Shown piece after piece: positions 53,762-61,054 of a stretch of DNA of 64,000 bases. A program made the position numbers and the translations under genes. Position 1 is the first letter of the stretch. Each line of letters begins with the position of its first letter. Under the pieces are notes generated by a model, which had not been told where the DNA came from, did not search any database, and was given only the letters and a program-made list of their open reading frames with translations. Location: the NCBI RefSeq assembly GCF_000689255.1, contig NZ_HG964446.1:2472057-2536056 (forward strand), given 5' to 3'. Source of the stretch: Mycobacterium triplex. Its GTDB lineage: Bacteria > Actinomycetota > Actinomycetes > Mycobacteriales > Mycobacteriaceae.

Positions 53762-54634
53762 GTGACGAGATCCGAGCCCGCGCAGTTGCGCGCCGTAGCC
53801 GAAATGCTCGCCGCAGAAGCCGCCGAGTTCGTCAGGTCGCGGCGCGCCGAGGTGTTCGGTGCGCACGGGGCCGGGACCGACAGTGCCGCGGTGCGGTCCA
53901 AGAGCACGCCGACCGATCCGGTGACGGTGGTCGACACCGAGACCGAACGGCTGCTGCGCGATCGGTTGGCCGAATTACGGCCCGGTGACCCGATTCTCGG
54001 GGAAGAGGGCGGCGGTCCGGCCGAACCGGACGCGGCGTCTCACGATGCGGTCACCTGGGTGCTCGATCCGATCGACGGCACGGTGAATTTCGTCTACGGC
54101 ATCCCGGCCTATGCGGTCTCGGTCGGCGCGCAAGTCAACGGCGTGTCGGTGGCCGGCGCGGTCGCCGACGTCGTCGGGGGCCGGGTCTACTCCGCGGCGC
54201 AAGGCCTGGGCGCGCACGTCGTCGACGCGCAAGGGACGCAGCCGTTGCGGTGCACCGACGTCGGCGATCTCTCAATGGCCTTGCTGGGCACCGGCTTTGG
54301 ATATTCGATCGCGCGGCGCACCACGCAGGCCGCGCTGCTGGCCCGGCTGCTGCCGTTGGTGCGAGACGTGCGTCGCGTCGGCTCCGCCGCGCTGGACCTG
54401 TGCATGGTCGCGGCCGGGCGGTTGGACGCCTACTACGAGCACGGGCTGCAGGTGTGGGATTGTGCGGCCGGCGGGCTGATCGCGGCCGAGGCCGGGGCGC
54501 GGGTGTTGACGCCCCCACCGGTCGGCCCGCCCGGCACGGAGGCCGGACTGGTGGTGGCGGCCGCGCCCGGAATCGCCGACGAACTGTTGGCGGCCCTCGA
54601 GCGATTCGACGCGCTTGCGCCGATCGCGGACTGA
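53762..54634 (+). CDS. suhB: Inositol-1-monophosphatase SuhB
   Basis: The 290-residue Mg2+-dependent phosphatase has the metal site GEEGGG, WVLDPIDGTVNFVYG and C-terminal WDCAAGGLIAAEAGA. It would supply myo-inositol for phosphatidylinositol, mycothiol and lipoarabinomannan. GTG 53762 gives the 290-residue length of the M. tuberculosis enzyme. It converges with cei, with one base between the stops. Confidence 0.95.
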   Translation: MTRSEPAQLRAVAEMLAAEAAEFVRSRRAEVFGAHGAGTDSAAVRSKSTPTDPVTVVDTETERLLRDRLAELRPGDPILGEEGGGPAEPDAASHDAVTWVLDPIDGTVNFVYGIPAYAVSVGAQVNGVSVAGAVADVVGGRVYSAAQGLGAHVVDAQGTQPLRCTDVGDLSMALLGTGFGYSIARRTTQAALLARLLPLVRDVRRVGSAALDLCMVAAGRLDAYYEHGLQVWDCAAGGLIAAEAGARVLTPPPVGPPGTEAGLVVAAAPGIADELLAALERFDALAPIAD

Positions 54635-54635
54635 A

Positions 54636-55289
54636 TCAGCAGCTGCTGGCGTGAATCTTCGCCAATAGCGAGGGATCTGACGATCCGGTGGCCCCGGGGC
54701 GCAGGCTGGCGAGCACCGTGTCGATGTCGTCGTTGTGGGCCAGCGCGGTGAATTCCGTGCCGATCGCGAGGTCGACGGAGTCGTCGGCGCGGTTGTCGTT
54801 GAACAGCTCGCTGCACGGGGCGACCAGCCACACCGCGGCGGCGGCGGTCCCCCCGGCCGTCCCGAAGCGGATCTGGCTCTGGCAGTTCAGCCGGGTGCCG
54901 GCGTAGAGCGGGTCGTTGGCCGCGGTCGGCTGCGCGAAGCCCAGATCCTTCATCGCGCCGGCGACGTCGGCGGCCTGGCCGCCGCGGCCGCTGGCGTTGA
55001 GCACCCGGACCTTGGTGTCGCTGAGTTTGGCCGGCGGCACGTCGGCCATTGCACTGCGTGACATTTGCTCGCCGAGCTGGGCCGGCGCCGATCCGTTCGC
55101 CGGCTGCGGGGGCGGGTTGCACACCTGCGCCTCGCGAACTTTCGGGGGCCGGGTCAGCGCCACCGTCCACACCACGCCGGTCACCACGACCAGGAAAACC
55201 AGCACAACAATCGCGGGTCGGGGATTGCGTCGCCGAAATGGCCGACCGTGCTTGTCGAACGCTGTACCCTCGGTGATTTGAGCGACCAC
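54636..55289 (-). CDS. cei: Cell-envelope integrity protein Cei (LytR C-terminal domain)
   Basis: The 217-residue protein (Rv2700 type) has a short cytoplasmic N terminus, one membrane helix (about 26-48, AIVVLVFLVVVTGVVWTVAL) and an external LytR_C domain (about 95-185, VRVLNASGRGGQAADVAGAMKDLGF). It is needed for envelope integrity and virulence in M. tuberculosis. Two pairs of Cys (N57 region, middle and C terminus) may form disulfides. The start is GTG 55289 with a leaderless -10 6 bases upstream. A CRP-type site lies in the divergent spacer. Confidence 0.92.
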   Translation of the reverse strand: MVAQITEGTAFDKHGRPFRRRNPRPAIVVLVFLVVVTGVVWTVALTRPPKVREAQVCNPPPQPANGSAPAQLGEQMSRSAMADVPPAKLSDTKVRVLNASGRGGQAADVAGAMKDLGFAQPTAANDPLYAGTRLNCQSQIRFGTAGGTAAAAVWLVAPCSELFNDNRADDSVDLAIGTEFTALAHNDDIDTVLASLRPGATGSSDPSLLAKIHASSC

Positions 55290-55295
55290 AGCTGC

Positions 55296-55301
55296 ACTCT
55301 A
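55296..55301 (-). promoter_or_regulatory. -10 hexamer of a leaderless cei promoter
   Basis: On the minus strand TAGAGT plus GCAGCT reaches GTG 55289 (6-base spacer). Confidence 0.5.
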
Positions 55302-55353
55302 GCCGCACGCCAAATCCACTGTTTAAAGGCGAATACGAGGGTCAATCCGGGGG

Positions 55354-55369
55354 TGTGAGGTAAATCACA
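55354..55369. promoter_or_regulatory. CRP-type (cAMP receptor protein) binding palindrome
   Basis: TGTGA-GGTAAA-TCACA is a perfect match to the CRP consensus TGTGA-N6-TCACA and fits the mycobacterial CRP (Rv3676) motif. It lies between divergent cei and the DUF4193 gene, 65 bases from the cei start and 103 from the other. Confidence 0.75.
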
Positions 55370-55471
55370 ACCGAATCGCCCGGGTTCCGGGCACGAATCG
55401 TTTGGTGGATGCGTTCGACGCTGGTACAAAGCGTTGCTTGAGGTAACGCAGGCATGTGAGGGGATTGGACG

Positions 55472-55774
55472 ATGCCTACCGACTATGACGCTCCACGGCG
55501 TACCGAAACCGACGACGTTTCGGAGGACTCGCTGGAGGAGCTCAAGGCTCGACGGAACGAGGCGGCGTCGGCTGTTGTCGACGTAGACGAATCCGAGTCA
55601 GCCGAGAACTTCGAACTGCCTGGGGCCGACCTGTCCGGCGAGGAGCTGTCGGTTCGGGTCATTCCGAAACAAGCCGACGAGTTCACCTGCTCGAGCTGCT
55701 TTTTGGTGCAACACCGCAGTCGACTTGCCAGCGAGAAGAACGGCGTGATGATCTGCACCGACTGCGCAGCCTGA
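55472..55774 (+). CDS. DUF4193 small zinc-ribbon-like protein
   Basis: The 100-residue protein (Rv2699c type) has an acidic N terminus (EDSLEELKARRNEAASAVVDVDE) and a C-terminal Cys cluster, FTCSSCFLVQHRSRLA...ICTDCAA, which should bind zinc. It is conserved and highly expressed in actinobacteria; the role is unknown. The ATG follows GAGGGGATTG. The long 5' region carries the CRP-type site. It converges with the DUF3093 gene 4 bases away. Confidence 0.9.
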   Translation: MPTDYDAPRRTETDDVSEDSLEELKARRNEAASAVVDVDESESAENFELPGADLSGEELSVRVIPKQADEFTCSSCFLVQHRSRLASEKNGVMICTDCAA

Positions 55775-55778
55775 TCGG

Positions 55779-56258
55779 TCAGCTGCGTAATGCCGACAGC
55801 ACCCGGTCGGGGTGACGGCAGCTCACCATCCAGTACGGCGTCGGGTCGTCTGGGTCGTCGAGAACCAGCAAAATCATCGGGCCGACCCATGCGCGATGCA
55901 GGACATACGCGGCGGGGTCGAGTTGACGTCCCAGCGCCGCGGACTTCGCGGTCACCGCTATCTCCGCGGATCGGGCGATCACGGTGACCGGCAGGTGGGC
56001 TTCCCCGGCCCACAGCTGCACCTCGCCGTCGTCGCCGGCGGTGACCCGGATTTCGATGCGGCCCAGCCACAGCAGTGCGCCGATGGCCACGATGAACAGC
56101 ACCACGAACGGCAGCCAGTCGGGGAGTGCCTTGACACCCAGATTGACTTCGACGGCGATCAGGGTGGCCAGCGCGAACGCGGGTGGCCACCACCACCAGG
56201 GGACCCACAGCCGCTCGCGATATCGCACGCTGTGCGGCGCGACGCGCGTACTCGACAC
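55779..56258 (-). CDS. DUF3093 membrane protein
   Basis: This 159-residue protein (Rv2698 type) begins [26 protein letters not shown]. It has two membrane helices (about 20-60) and a C-terminal soluble beta domain ([23 protein letters not shown] onward) ending [18 protein letters not shown]. The function is unknown. GTG 56258 is set by a -10 hexamer 7 bases upstream that overlaps the divergent dut promoter. Confidence 0.88.
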   Translation of the reverse strand: MSSTRVAPHSVRYRERLWVPWWWWPPAFALATLIAVEVNLGVKALPDWLPFVVLFIVAIGALLWLGRIEIRVTAGDDGEVQLWAGEAHLPVTVIARSAEIAVTAKSAALGRQLDPAAYVLHRAWVGPMILLVLDDPDDPTPYWMVSCRHPDRVLSALRS

Positions 56259-56265
56259 CCGGTCA

Positions 56266-56271
56266 AGGGTA
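56266..56271 (-). promoter_or_regulatory. -10 hexamer of the leaderless DUF3093 gene promoter
   Basis: On the minus strand TACCCT plus TGACCGG reaches GTG 56258 (7-base spacer). Its first two bases are shared with the opposing dut -10. Confidence 0.6.
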
Positions 56272-56275
56272 GTCT
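56270..56275 (+). promoter_or_regulatory. -10 hexamer of the dut promoter
   Basis: TAGTCT is followed by 8 bases and GTG 56284. It overlaps the divergent -10 at 56266-56271 by two bases, so only one polymerase can bind at a time. Confidence 0.55.
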
Positions 56276-56283
56276 GTGGCCCC

Positions 56284-56748
56284 GTGTCGACCAGTCTGGC
56301 CATCGTCCGTCTCGACCCCGGGCTTCCGCTGCCCAGCCGTGCCCACGCCGGCGACGCGGGGGTCGACCTGTTCAGCGCCCAAGACGTCACGCTGGAGCCG
56401 GGGCATCGCGCCCTGGTCTCCACCGGCGTGGCGGTCGCCATCCCGTTCGGGATGGTCGGCTTGGTGCATCCTCGCTCGGGATTGGCTGCGCGGGTTGGAC
56501 TTTCGATCGTCAACAGCCCGGGTACGATCGACGCGGGCTATCGCGGCGAGATCAAGATCTCGCTGATCAACCTCGACCCGGCCGAGCCGATCGTGGTGCG
56601 CCGCGGCGATCGGATCGCCCAGTTGCTGGTGCAGCGGGTCGAGTTGGTTGAGCTGGTCGAGGTCGCGTCGTTCGACGAGGCCGGGCTGGCCGAAACATCC
56701 CGTGGCGATGGTGGTCACGGGTCCTCCGGCGGACATGCGAGTTTGTGA
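56284..56748 (+). CDS. dut: Deoxyuridine 5'-triphosphate nucleotidohydrolase Dut
   Basis: This 154-residue trimeric dUTPase, the length of M. tuberculosis Dut, has all five motifs: [49 protein letters not shown] and the C-terminal Gly/Ser-rich arm [12 protein letters not shown]. It prevents uracil incorporation and supplies dUMP to ThyX. GTG 56284 follows a leaderless-type -10. The stop overlaps the next gene's start (TGATG). Confidence 0.97.
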   Translation: MSTSLAIVRLDPGLPLPSRAHAGDAGVDLFSAQDVTLEPGHRALVSTGVAVAIPFGMVGLVHPRSGLAARVGLSIVNSPGTIDAGYRGEIKISLINLDPAEPIVVRRGDRIAQLLVQRVELVELVEVASFDEAGLAETSRGDGGHGSSGGHASL

Positions 56749-57470
56749 TGGCACTTGGTAGATCAGGCAAAGACGACACCGACGAGTCGGCGGCCGACCC
56801 GATCGACGACGAGTTCGACGAGGAGCTGGAGGGCCCGTTCGACATCGACGACTTCGACGACCCGTCGGTCGCGGAGCTGGCCCGGCTCGATCTGGGCTCG
56901 GTGCTGATCCCGATGCCCGAAGCCGGCCAGCTGCAGGTGGAGCTGACCGAGACCGGTGTGCCGAGCGCGGTGTGGGTCGTCACGCCCAACGGGCGGTTCA
57001 CCATCGCCGCCTACGCCGCACCCAAGACGGGCGGCCTGTGGCGTGAGGTGGCCGGCGAGCTCGCCGACTCGCTGCGCAAGGACTCGGCCCAAGTCAGCAT
57101 CAAGGACGGCCCGTGGGGCCGCGAGGTGGTCGGTACCGCCTCGGGAGTGGTGCGGTTCATCGGTGTCGACGGCTACCGCTGGATGATTCGCTGCGTCGTC
57201 AACGGCCCGCACGAAACCATCGAGGCACTCGAGGGCGAGGCGCGGGCGGCGTTGGCGGACACGGTGGTTCGCCGCGGCGACACCCCGCTGCCGGTGCGCA
57301 CGCCGCTGCCGGTGAACCTTCCCGAGCCGATGGCCGAGCAGCTGCGTCAGGCCGCTATGCAGCAGGCCGCCGAACAAGGCGATGCGCAGCGGCCGCCCAA
57401 CGAGCCGGCCGCGCGGCGCAGCGCCGACGGCTCGGCCATGCAGCAGCTGCGCACCACCACCGGCGGCTAG
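56748..57470 (+). CDS. DUF3710 protein
   Basis: The 240-residue protein (Rv2696c type) has an acidic N terminus (DDTDESAADPIDDEFDEELEG). The DUF3710 core follows: LARLDLGSVLIPMPEAGQLQVEL, VTPNGRFTIAAYAAPKTGGLWREV, GPWGREVVGT and YRWMIRCVVNG. The C terminus is low-complexity and Gln/Ala-rich. The function is unknown. ATG 56748 overlaps the dut stop; GTG 56745 would add one residue. It is cotranscribed with dut. Confidence 0.88.
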   Translation: MALGRSGKDDTDESAADPIDDEFDEELEGPFDIDDFDDPSVAELARLDLGSVLIPMPEAGQLQVELTETGVPSAVWVVTPNGRFTIAAYAAPKTGGLWREVAGELADSLRKDSAQVSIKDGPWGREVVGTASGVVRFIGVDGYRWMIRCVVNGPHETIEALEGEARAALADTVVRRGDTPLPVRTPLPVNLPEPMAEQLRQAAMQQAAEQGDAQRPPNEPAARRSADGSAMQQLRTTTGG

Positions 57471-57487
57471 CCCCCGCCTCGTCGGCT

Positions 57488-57622
57488 CGCGTGTGAATCC
57501 AGGGCTTTGCGTGTGCGCCCAGGGCGGCGACACGCCGGGGCATCCCGCCGTCAGCGCACAGGCAAAGCCATGAGTGCACACCGAAAGCCGTGAGTGCACA
57601 CCGAAAGTCGTGACCGCACACG
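57488..57622. repeat. Intergenic repeat element, copy C, with a 20-base tandem subrepeat
   Basis: This third copy of the family at 6006 and 21096 begins GCGTGTG and ends CACACGC. It has GCGTGTGCGC, a GGCGACACGCCG core and CAGCGCACAGG in the shared order. Within it the unit TGAGTGCACACCGAAAG(C/T)CG is repeated at 57571-57590 and 57591-57610, with a partial third. It lies between convergent genes. Confidence 0.7.
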
Positions 57623-57644
57623 CCGACGGCCACGACACCGACCG

Positions 57645-58343
57645 CTACGCGTCGGCCAGCGCCGCCAGACAGGCCGCCCCGAGTGTGGCGGCATCCGCGC
57701 CGATCTGATCGAGCGTCACCGTCCGCAACGCCGCGCGGGGCGCGGCGGCCACCCAATCGACACCGGCCTGCAGCGGATGAATCGGATCGTCGACCGCCGA
57801 CGCCACGCCGAGCGGTGCGGCCAGGGTGTTGAGTTCGTCACAGCTGGGCGCGACATAGGCCGCCGCCTCGTCCATCGCGTCGGGCAGCAGCGGCCACTGG
57901 GCAAGCCAGGACCGGGCCAGCTCGTCGCCCAGCCAGGCCGGGCTGGAGGCACGCATCTGTGCGGTCGCCGCGGCCAAGCCGTCCGCGCGCAGTACCGACG
58001 CCGAATACCGCGCCGCGAGCGCGGCCGGCGCCGACCCCGGCGGCCCCGCCCAGGCGGGCAGCGCGGCCAGCACGGCGACCGTTTGGCCTGGATGAGCGAG
58101 TGCCCACGCGACCGCCACCGCTGCACCGATGGAGATTCCGCCGACGGCGATGGGCCCGTCGCGCGCGGCGTCGTCCAACGCGGACAGGTAGCCGCCGACC
58201 AGACGATCGGGCCGCGGCGACGGGGCGATCAGCCGTGCGCCGGCGCCCCGCACGGGCCCGGAAAACGCCCGATCGACGTACACGTCGTCGGAGCCGGTTC
58301 CGGGCAACAGCACCGCCGTGACACCCCGCAGATCGACACCCAC
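57645..58343 (-). CDS. Alpha/beta hydrolase-like protein (Rv2695 type)
   Basis: The 232-residue protein begins VDLRGVTAVLLPGTGSDDVYVDRAF and has the nucleophile elbow GGISIGAAVAVAWAL. The Asp is in ASAVDDPIHPLQAG with the following His as possible catalytic residues. The fold is alpha/beta hydrolase; the substrate is unknown. The start is GTG 58343. It is divergent from the OB-fold gene. Confidence 0.82.
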   Translation of the reverse strand: MGVDLRGVTAVLLPGTGSDDVYVDRAFSGPVRGAGARLIAPSPRPDRLVGGYLSALDDAARDGPIAVGGISIGAAVAVAWALAHPGQTVAVLAALPAWAGPPGSAPAALAARYSASVLRADGLAAATAQMRASSPAWLGDELARSWLAQWPLLPDAMDEAAAYVAPSCDELNTLAAPLGVASAVDDPIHPLQAGVDWVAAAPRAALRTVTLDQIGADAATLGAACLAALADA

Positions 58344-58479
58344 GCCCCGATACTGCCCGGCGCGACACGCGTTCGGAAATCACAGTTTGATTCGGTTGGC
58401 GCCGGGGAACCAACAGGTCTACGGTGTCCGTTGGCATAGATGAAGCACCGCAGCTTTTCTCCAATTGTCAGGAGTGGCC

Positions 58480-58848
58480 ATGGGGGCCCAGGGTTATTTG
58501 CGCCGTCTCACCCGTCGGTTGACGGAGGATCCGGAGCAGCGCGATTCCGAGGAACTGTCCGACGAGGTCGCCAGCACTGGTGCACAGCGTGCGATCGATT
58601 GCGAACGTGGCCAAGAGGTGACGATGGTGGGCACGCTGCGCAGCGTGGAATGTAACGGCAAGGGCTGCGCGGGCGGCGTGAAGGCCGAGCTGTTCGACGG
58701 CAGCGACACCGTCACCCTGGTGTGGTTGGGCCAGCGCCGCATCCCCGGGATCGACTCGGGACGCACTTTGCGGGTGAGCGGCCGGATGGGCAAGCTGGAG
58801 AACGGAACCAAGGCCATCTACAACCCGCACTACGAAATTCAGCGTTGA
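58480..58848 (+). CDS. OB-fold nucleic-acid-binding domain protein
   Basis: This 122-residue protein (Rv2694c type) has an N-terminal helix (YLRRLTRRLTEDPEQRDSEEL) followed by an OB-fold of the tRNA-anticodon type (VTMVGTLRSVECNGKGCAGGVKAELFDGSDTVTLVWLGQRRI, LRVSGRMGKLENGTKAIYNPHY). It may bind RNA or DNA; the role is unknown. ATG 58480 follows AGGAG at 58470. It overlaps the next gene by four bases and sits next to the ceoBC genes in the conserved mycobacterial order. Confidence 0.88.
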   Translation: MGAQGYLRRLTRRLTEDPEQRDSEELSDEVASTGAQRAIDCERGQEVTMVGTLRSVECNGKGCAGGVKAELFDGSDTVTLVWLGQRRIPGIDSGRTLRVSGRMGKLENGTKAIYNPHYEIQR

Positions 58849-59525
58849 CACTGCCCGACAACACGTCCAACCGCATCCACCCGGAACGCCTGCTGAGCCA
58901 GCTGGGCGGGGTCAGCGGTCTGATCTACTCGTCGCTGCCCGTCGTCACCTTCGTCGCGGCTTCCAGCCTGCTGGGCCTGGTGCCCGCGATCGGGGTCGCA
59001 CTCGCCGTGGCCGCACTCGTCCTGGTGTGGCGGTTGATTCGCCGCGACTCGACGCAGCCGGCGTTCTCCGGGTTCGTCGGAGTCGCCGTCTGCGCGTTGA
59101 TCGCCTACATCGTCGGAGCGTCCAAGGGCTATTTCCTGCTCGGCATTTGGGTCTCGCTGGTGTGGGCCGTGGTCTTCGCGGTGTCCGTGGTGATCCGGCG
59201 GCCGTTGGTCGGCTACGCCTGGAGCTGGGCCACCGGGCGTGACCGCCGCTGGCGCAACGTGTCTCGGGCCGTCTACGCGTTCGACGTCGCCACGCTGTGC
59301 TGGGTATTGGTCTTCGGTGCGCGGTTCGTCGTCCAGCGACTGCTCTACGACGCCGACCAGACCGGCTGGCTGGCCGCGGCGCGCATCGGGATGGGCTGGC
59401 CGCTGACCGCGCTGGCCGCGCTGGTGACCTACGTGGCGATCCGGGCCGCGCAGCGCGCGATCGACGGCGCCGGTGCAGCGTTAGGGCCGGCTGCCGTGAT
59501 CGACGCCGATACCGTCGGCGACTAG
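58845..59525 (+). CDS. DUF3159 membrane protein
   Basis: This 226-residue protein (Rv2693c type) has five or six membrane helices (about 28-50, 52-70, 78-98, 104-124, 160-180, 195-215). It begins LTLPDNTSNRIHPERLLSQLGGVSGL. It has the charged SWATGRDRRWRNVSRAVYAFD loop of the family. The start appears to be TTG 58845, overlapping the upstream stop (TTGA), with no better start nearby. The function is unknown; position beside ceoBC suggests an ion or envelope link (inference). It overlaps the convergent ceoC stop by 4 bases. Confidence 0.83.
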   Translation: MTLPDNTSNRIHPERLLSQLGGVSGLIYSSLPVVTFVAASSLLGLVPAIGVALAVAALVLVWRLIRRDSTQPAFSGFVGVAVCALIAYIVGASKGYFLLGIWVSLVWAVVFAVSVVIRRPLVGYAWSWATGRDRRWRNVSRAVYAFDVATLCWVLVFGARFVVQRLLYDADQTGWLAAARIGMGWPLTALAALVTYVAIRAAQRAIDGAGAALGPAAVIDADTVGD

Positions 59526-60199
59526 CTCGCGGGTGGCGCGACCGCCGGCAGCACCAGCTTGCGCAGATCCTCTTCGACCTCGGTGACCGCGACGAAGAGC
59601 AACTCGTCGCCGCCTTCCAGCGGCTCGTCGGCCTCCGGCACGATCACCCGGGGGCCCCGCAGAATGGTGACCAGCGCGGCATCCCGGGGCAGCTCCAGTC
59701 GGCGTACCGGCTTACCGCCCCACGGGGTGTCGTCGGGCAGGGTGATCTCGACCAGGTTGGCCTGACCCCGCCGGAACTCCATCAGGCGCACCAAATCGCC
59801 CACCGCGACCGCCTCTTCGATCAGCGACGCCAGCATGCGCGGGGTGGACACCGCCACGTCGACACCCCAGGCGTCGGTGAACAGCCATTCGTTGCGGGGG
59901 TCGTTGACGCGGGCCACCACCCGGGGCACCGCGAACTCGGTCTTGGCCAGTAGGGACAGCACCACGTTGGCCTTGTCGTCACCGGTTGCGGCGACCACCA
60001 CGTCGAAGTCCTCGAGGTGCACCGATTCGAGCAGGCTCAGCTCGCACGCGTCGCCGAGACGCCAGTGCGCGGCCGGGATCGCGTCGACATCGACGTGGTC
60101 GGGGTTGCGTTCGATCAGGGTCACGTCGTGGTTGTTCTCGAGAAGCTCGCGGGTGACCGAGCGGCCGACCGCGCCGGCTCCGGCGACAGCTACCTTCAT
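59522..60199 (-). CDS. ceoC: TrkA-type potassium uptake regulatory protein CeoC
   Basis: The 225-residue cytoplasmic RCK protein has an N-terminal Rossmann domain (MKVAVAGAGAVGRSVTRELLENNHDVTLIERN) and a TrkA-C domain (about 140-215). It pairs with CeoB to gate a potassium transporter in response to NAD(H)/nucleotide binding. ATG 60199 starts at the Rossmann strand; upstream in-frame codons are not conserved. It follows ceoB by 37 bases in one operon. Confidence 0.95.
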   Translation of the reverse strand: MKVAVAGAGAVGRSVTRELLENNHDVTLIERNPDHVDVDAIPAAHWRLGDACELSLLESVHLEDFDVVVAATGDDKANVVLSLLAKTEFAVPRVVARVNDPRNEWLFTDAWGVDVAVSTPRMLASLIEEAVAVGDLVRLMEFRRGQANLVEITLPDDTPWGGKPVRRLELPRDAALVTILRGPRVIVPEADEPLEGGDELLFVAVTEVEEDLRKLVLPAVAPPAS

Positions 60200-60236
60200 C
60201 TGCGCTGCTCCTTGGTCGCGGTCGGGCGGCGCGGAC

Positions 60237-60920
60237 TCAATGCCCCGCCCCCGAATCGATGTCCTCGGCGGGCGGCAGGGCGGCAATGGCCACCGCTTCG
60301 GCCGCCCGGCCGGAGATCGCGGCGATGTAGACCTGATCGCCGGCCTGGATGACCGTCTTGGGTTCGGGCAGGATGCCGGTGCCGAACCGGATCAGGAAGG
60401 CCACCCGGGCCCCGGTGGCCTGCTCGAGATCGGTGGCGCGCCGGCCCACCCAGTCCTCGTGCAGGACGACCTCGGACACGGCGACCGTCCCGGTGGGGTC
60501 GCGCCACTTGGCGGTCTCGCTCTCCCGGGTCAGCGCGTTGAACAGCCGGTCGGTGGTCCACGGCACGGTGGCGATCGTCGGGATGCCGAGGCGCTCGTAG
60601 ACCTCGGCGCGCTTGGCGTCGTAGATGCGGGCCACCACCCGGTTGACGCCGAACGTCTCGCGAGCCAACCGCGCCGAAATGATGTTGGAGTTGTCCCCGG
60701 ATGACACCGCCGCGAACGCGTCGGCCTCCTCGATGCGGGCCCTCAGCAGCACATCCCGGTCGAACCCCTGGCCCAGCACCCGCTCGCCGGCGAACTCCGG
60801 GCTCAGCCGGTTGAACGCCGCGCTGTCGCGGTCGATCACCGCGACATCGTGGCCAATCCGGGACAGCCCGTCGGCCAGCGACGAGCCCACCCGGCCGCAG
60901 CCCATTACAACCACCCGCAC
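60237..60920 (-). CDS. ceoB: TrkA-type potassium uptake regulatory protein CeoB
   Basis: The 227-residue RCK protein, the length of M. tuberculosis CeoB, has VRVVVMGCGRVGSSLADGLSRIGHDVAVIDRD as its nucleotide-binding fold. A linker and TrkA-C domain (about 145-220) follow. GTG 60920 starts directly at the first strand. With CeoC it forms the gating ring of a low-affinity K+ uptake system. The divergent transporter gene at 61055 is the only membrane partner in view. Confidence 0.95.
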   Translation of the reverse strand: MRVVVMGCGRVGSSLADGLSRIGHDVAVIDRDSAAFNRLSPEFAGERVLGQGFDRDVLLRARIEEADAFAAVSSGDNSNIISARLARETFGVNRVVARIYDAKRAEVYERLGIPTIATVPWTTDRLFNALTRESETAKWRDPTGTVAVSEVVLHEDWVGRRATDLEQATGARVAFLIRFGTGILPEPKTVIQAGDQVYIAAISGRAAEAVAIAALPPAEDIDSGAGH

Positions 60921-61054
60921 GTCAGGTCCTCTCGGCTGAGTCGGAGCAAGTGTCAATCCATCGGCAAACTTGTGTGGCCAGCCGATTTCCGTCGGCAACA
61001 TTCTCGCCCACGGAACGCTACCGGCATGGCCCGTTGCGCTTACTCTTGGCTCTC

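Noticed and set aside
57571..57620. Short direct repeats considered as a CRISPR remnant
   Set aside because: Units are directly adjacent with no unique spacers and no cas genes nearby; they are part of the dispersed repeat family.
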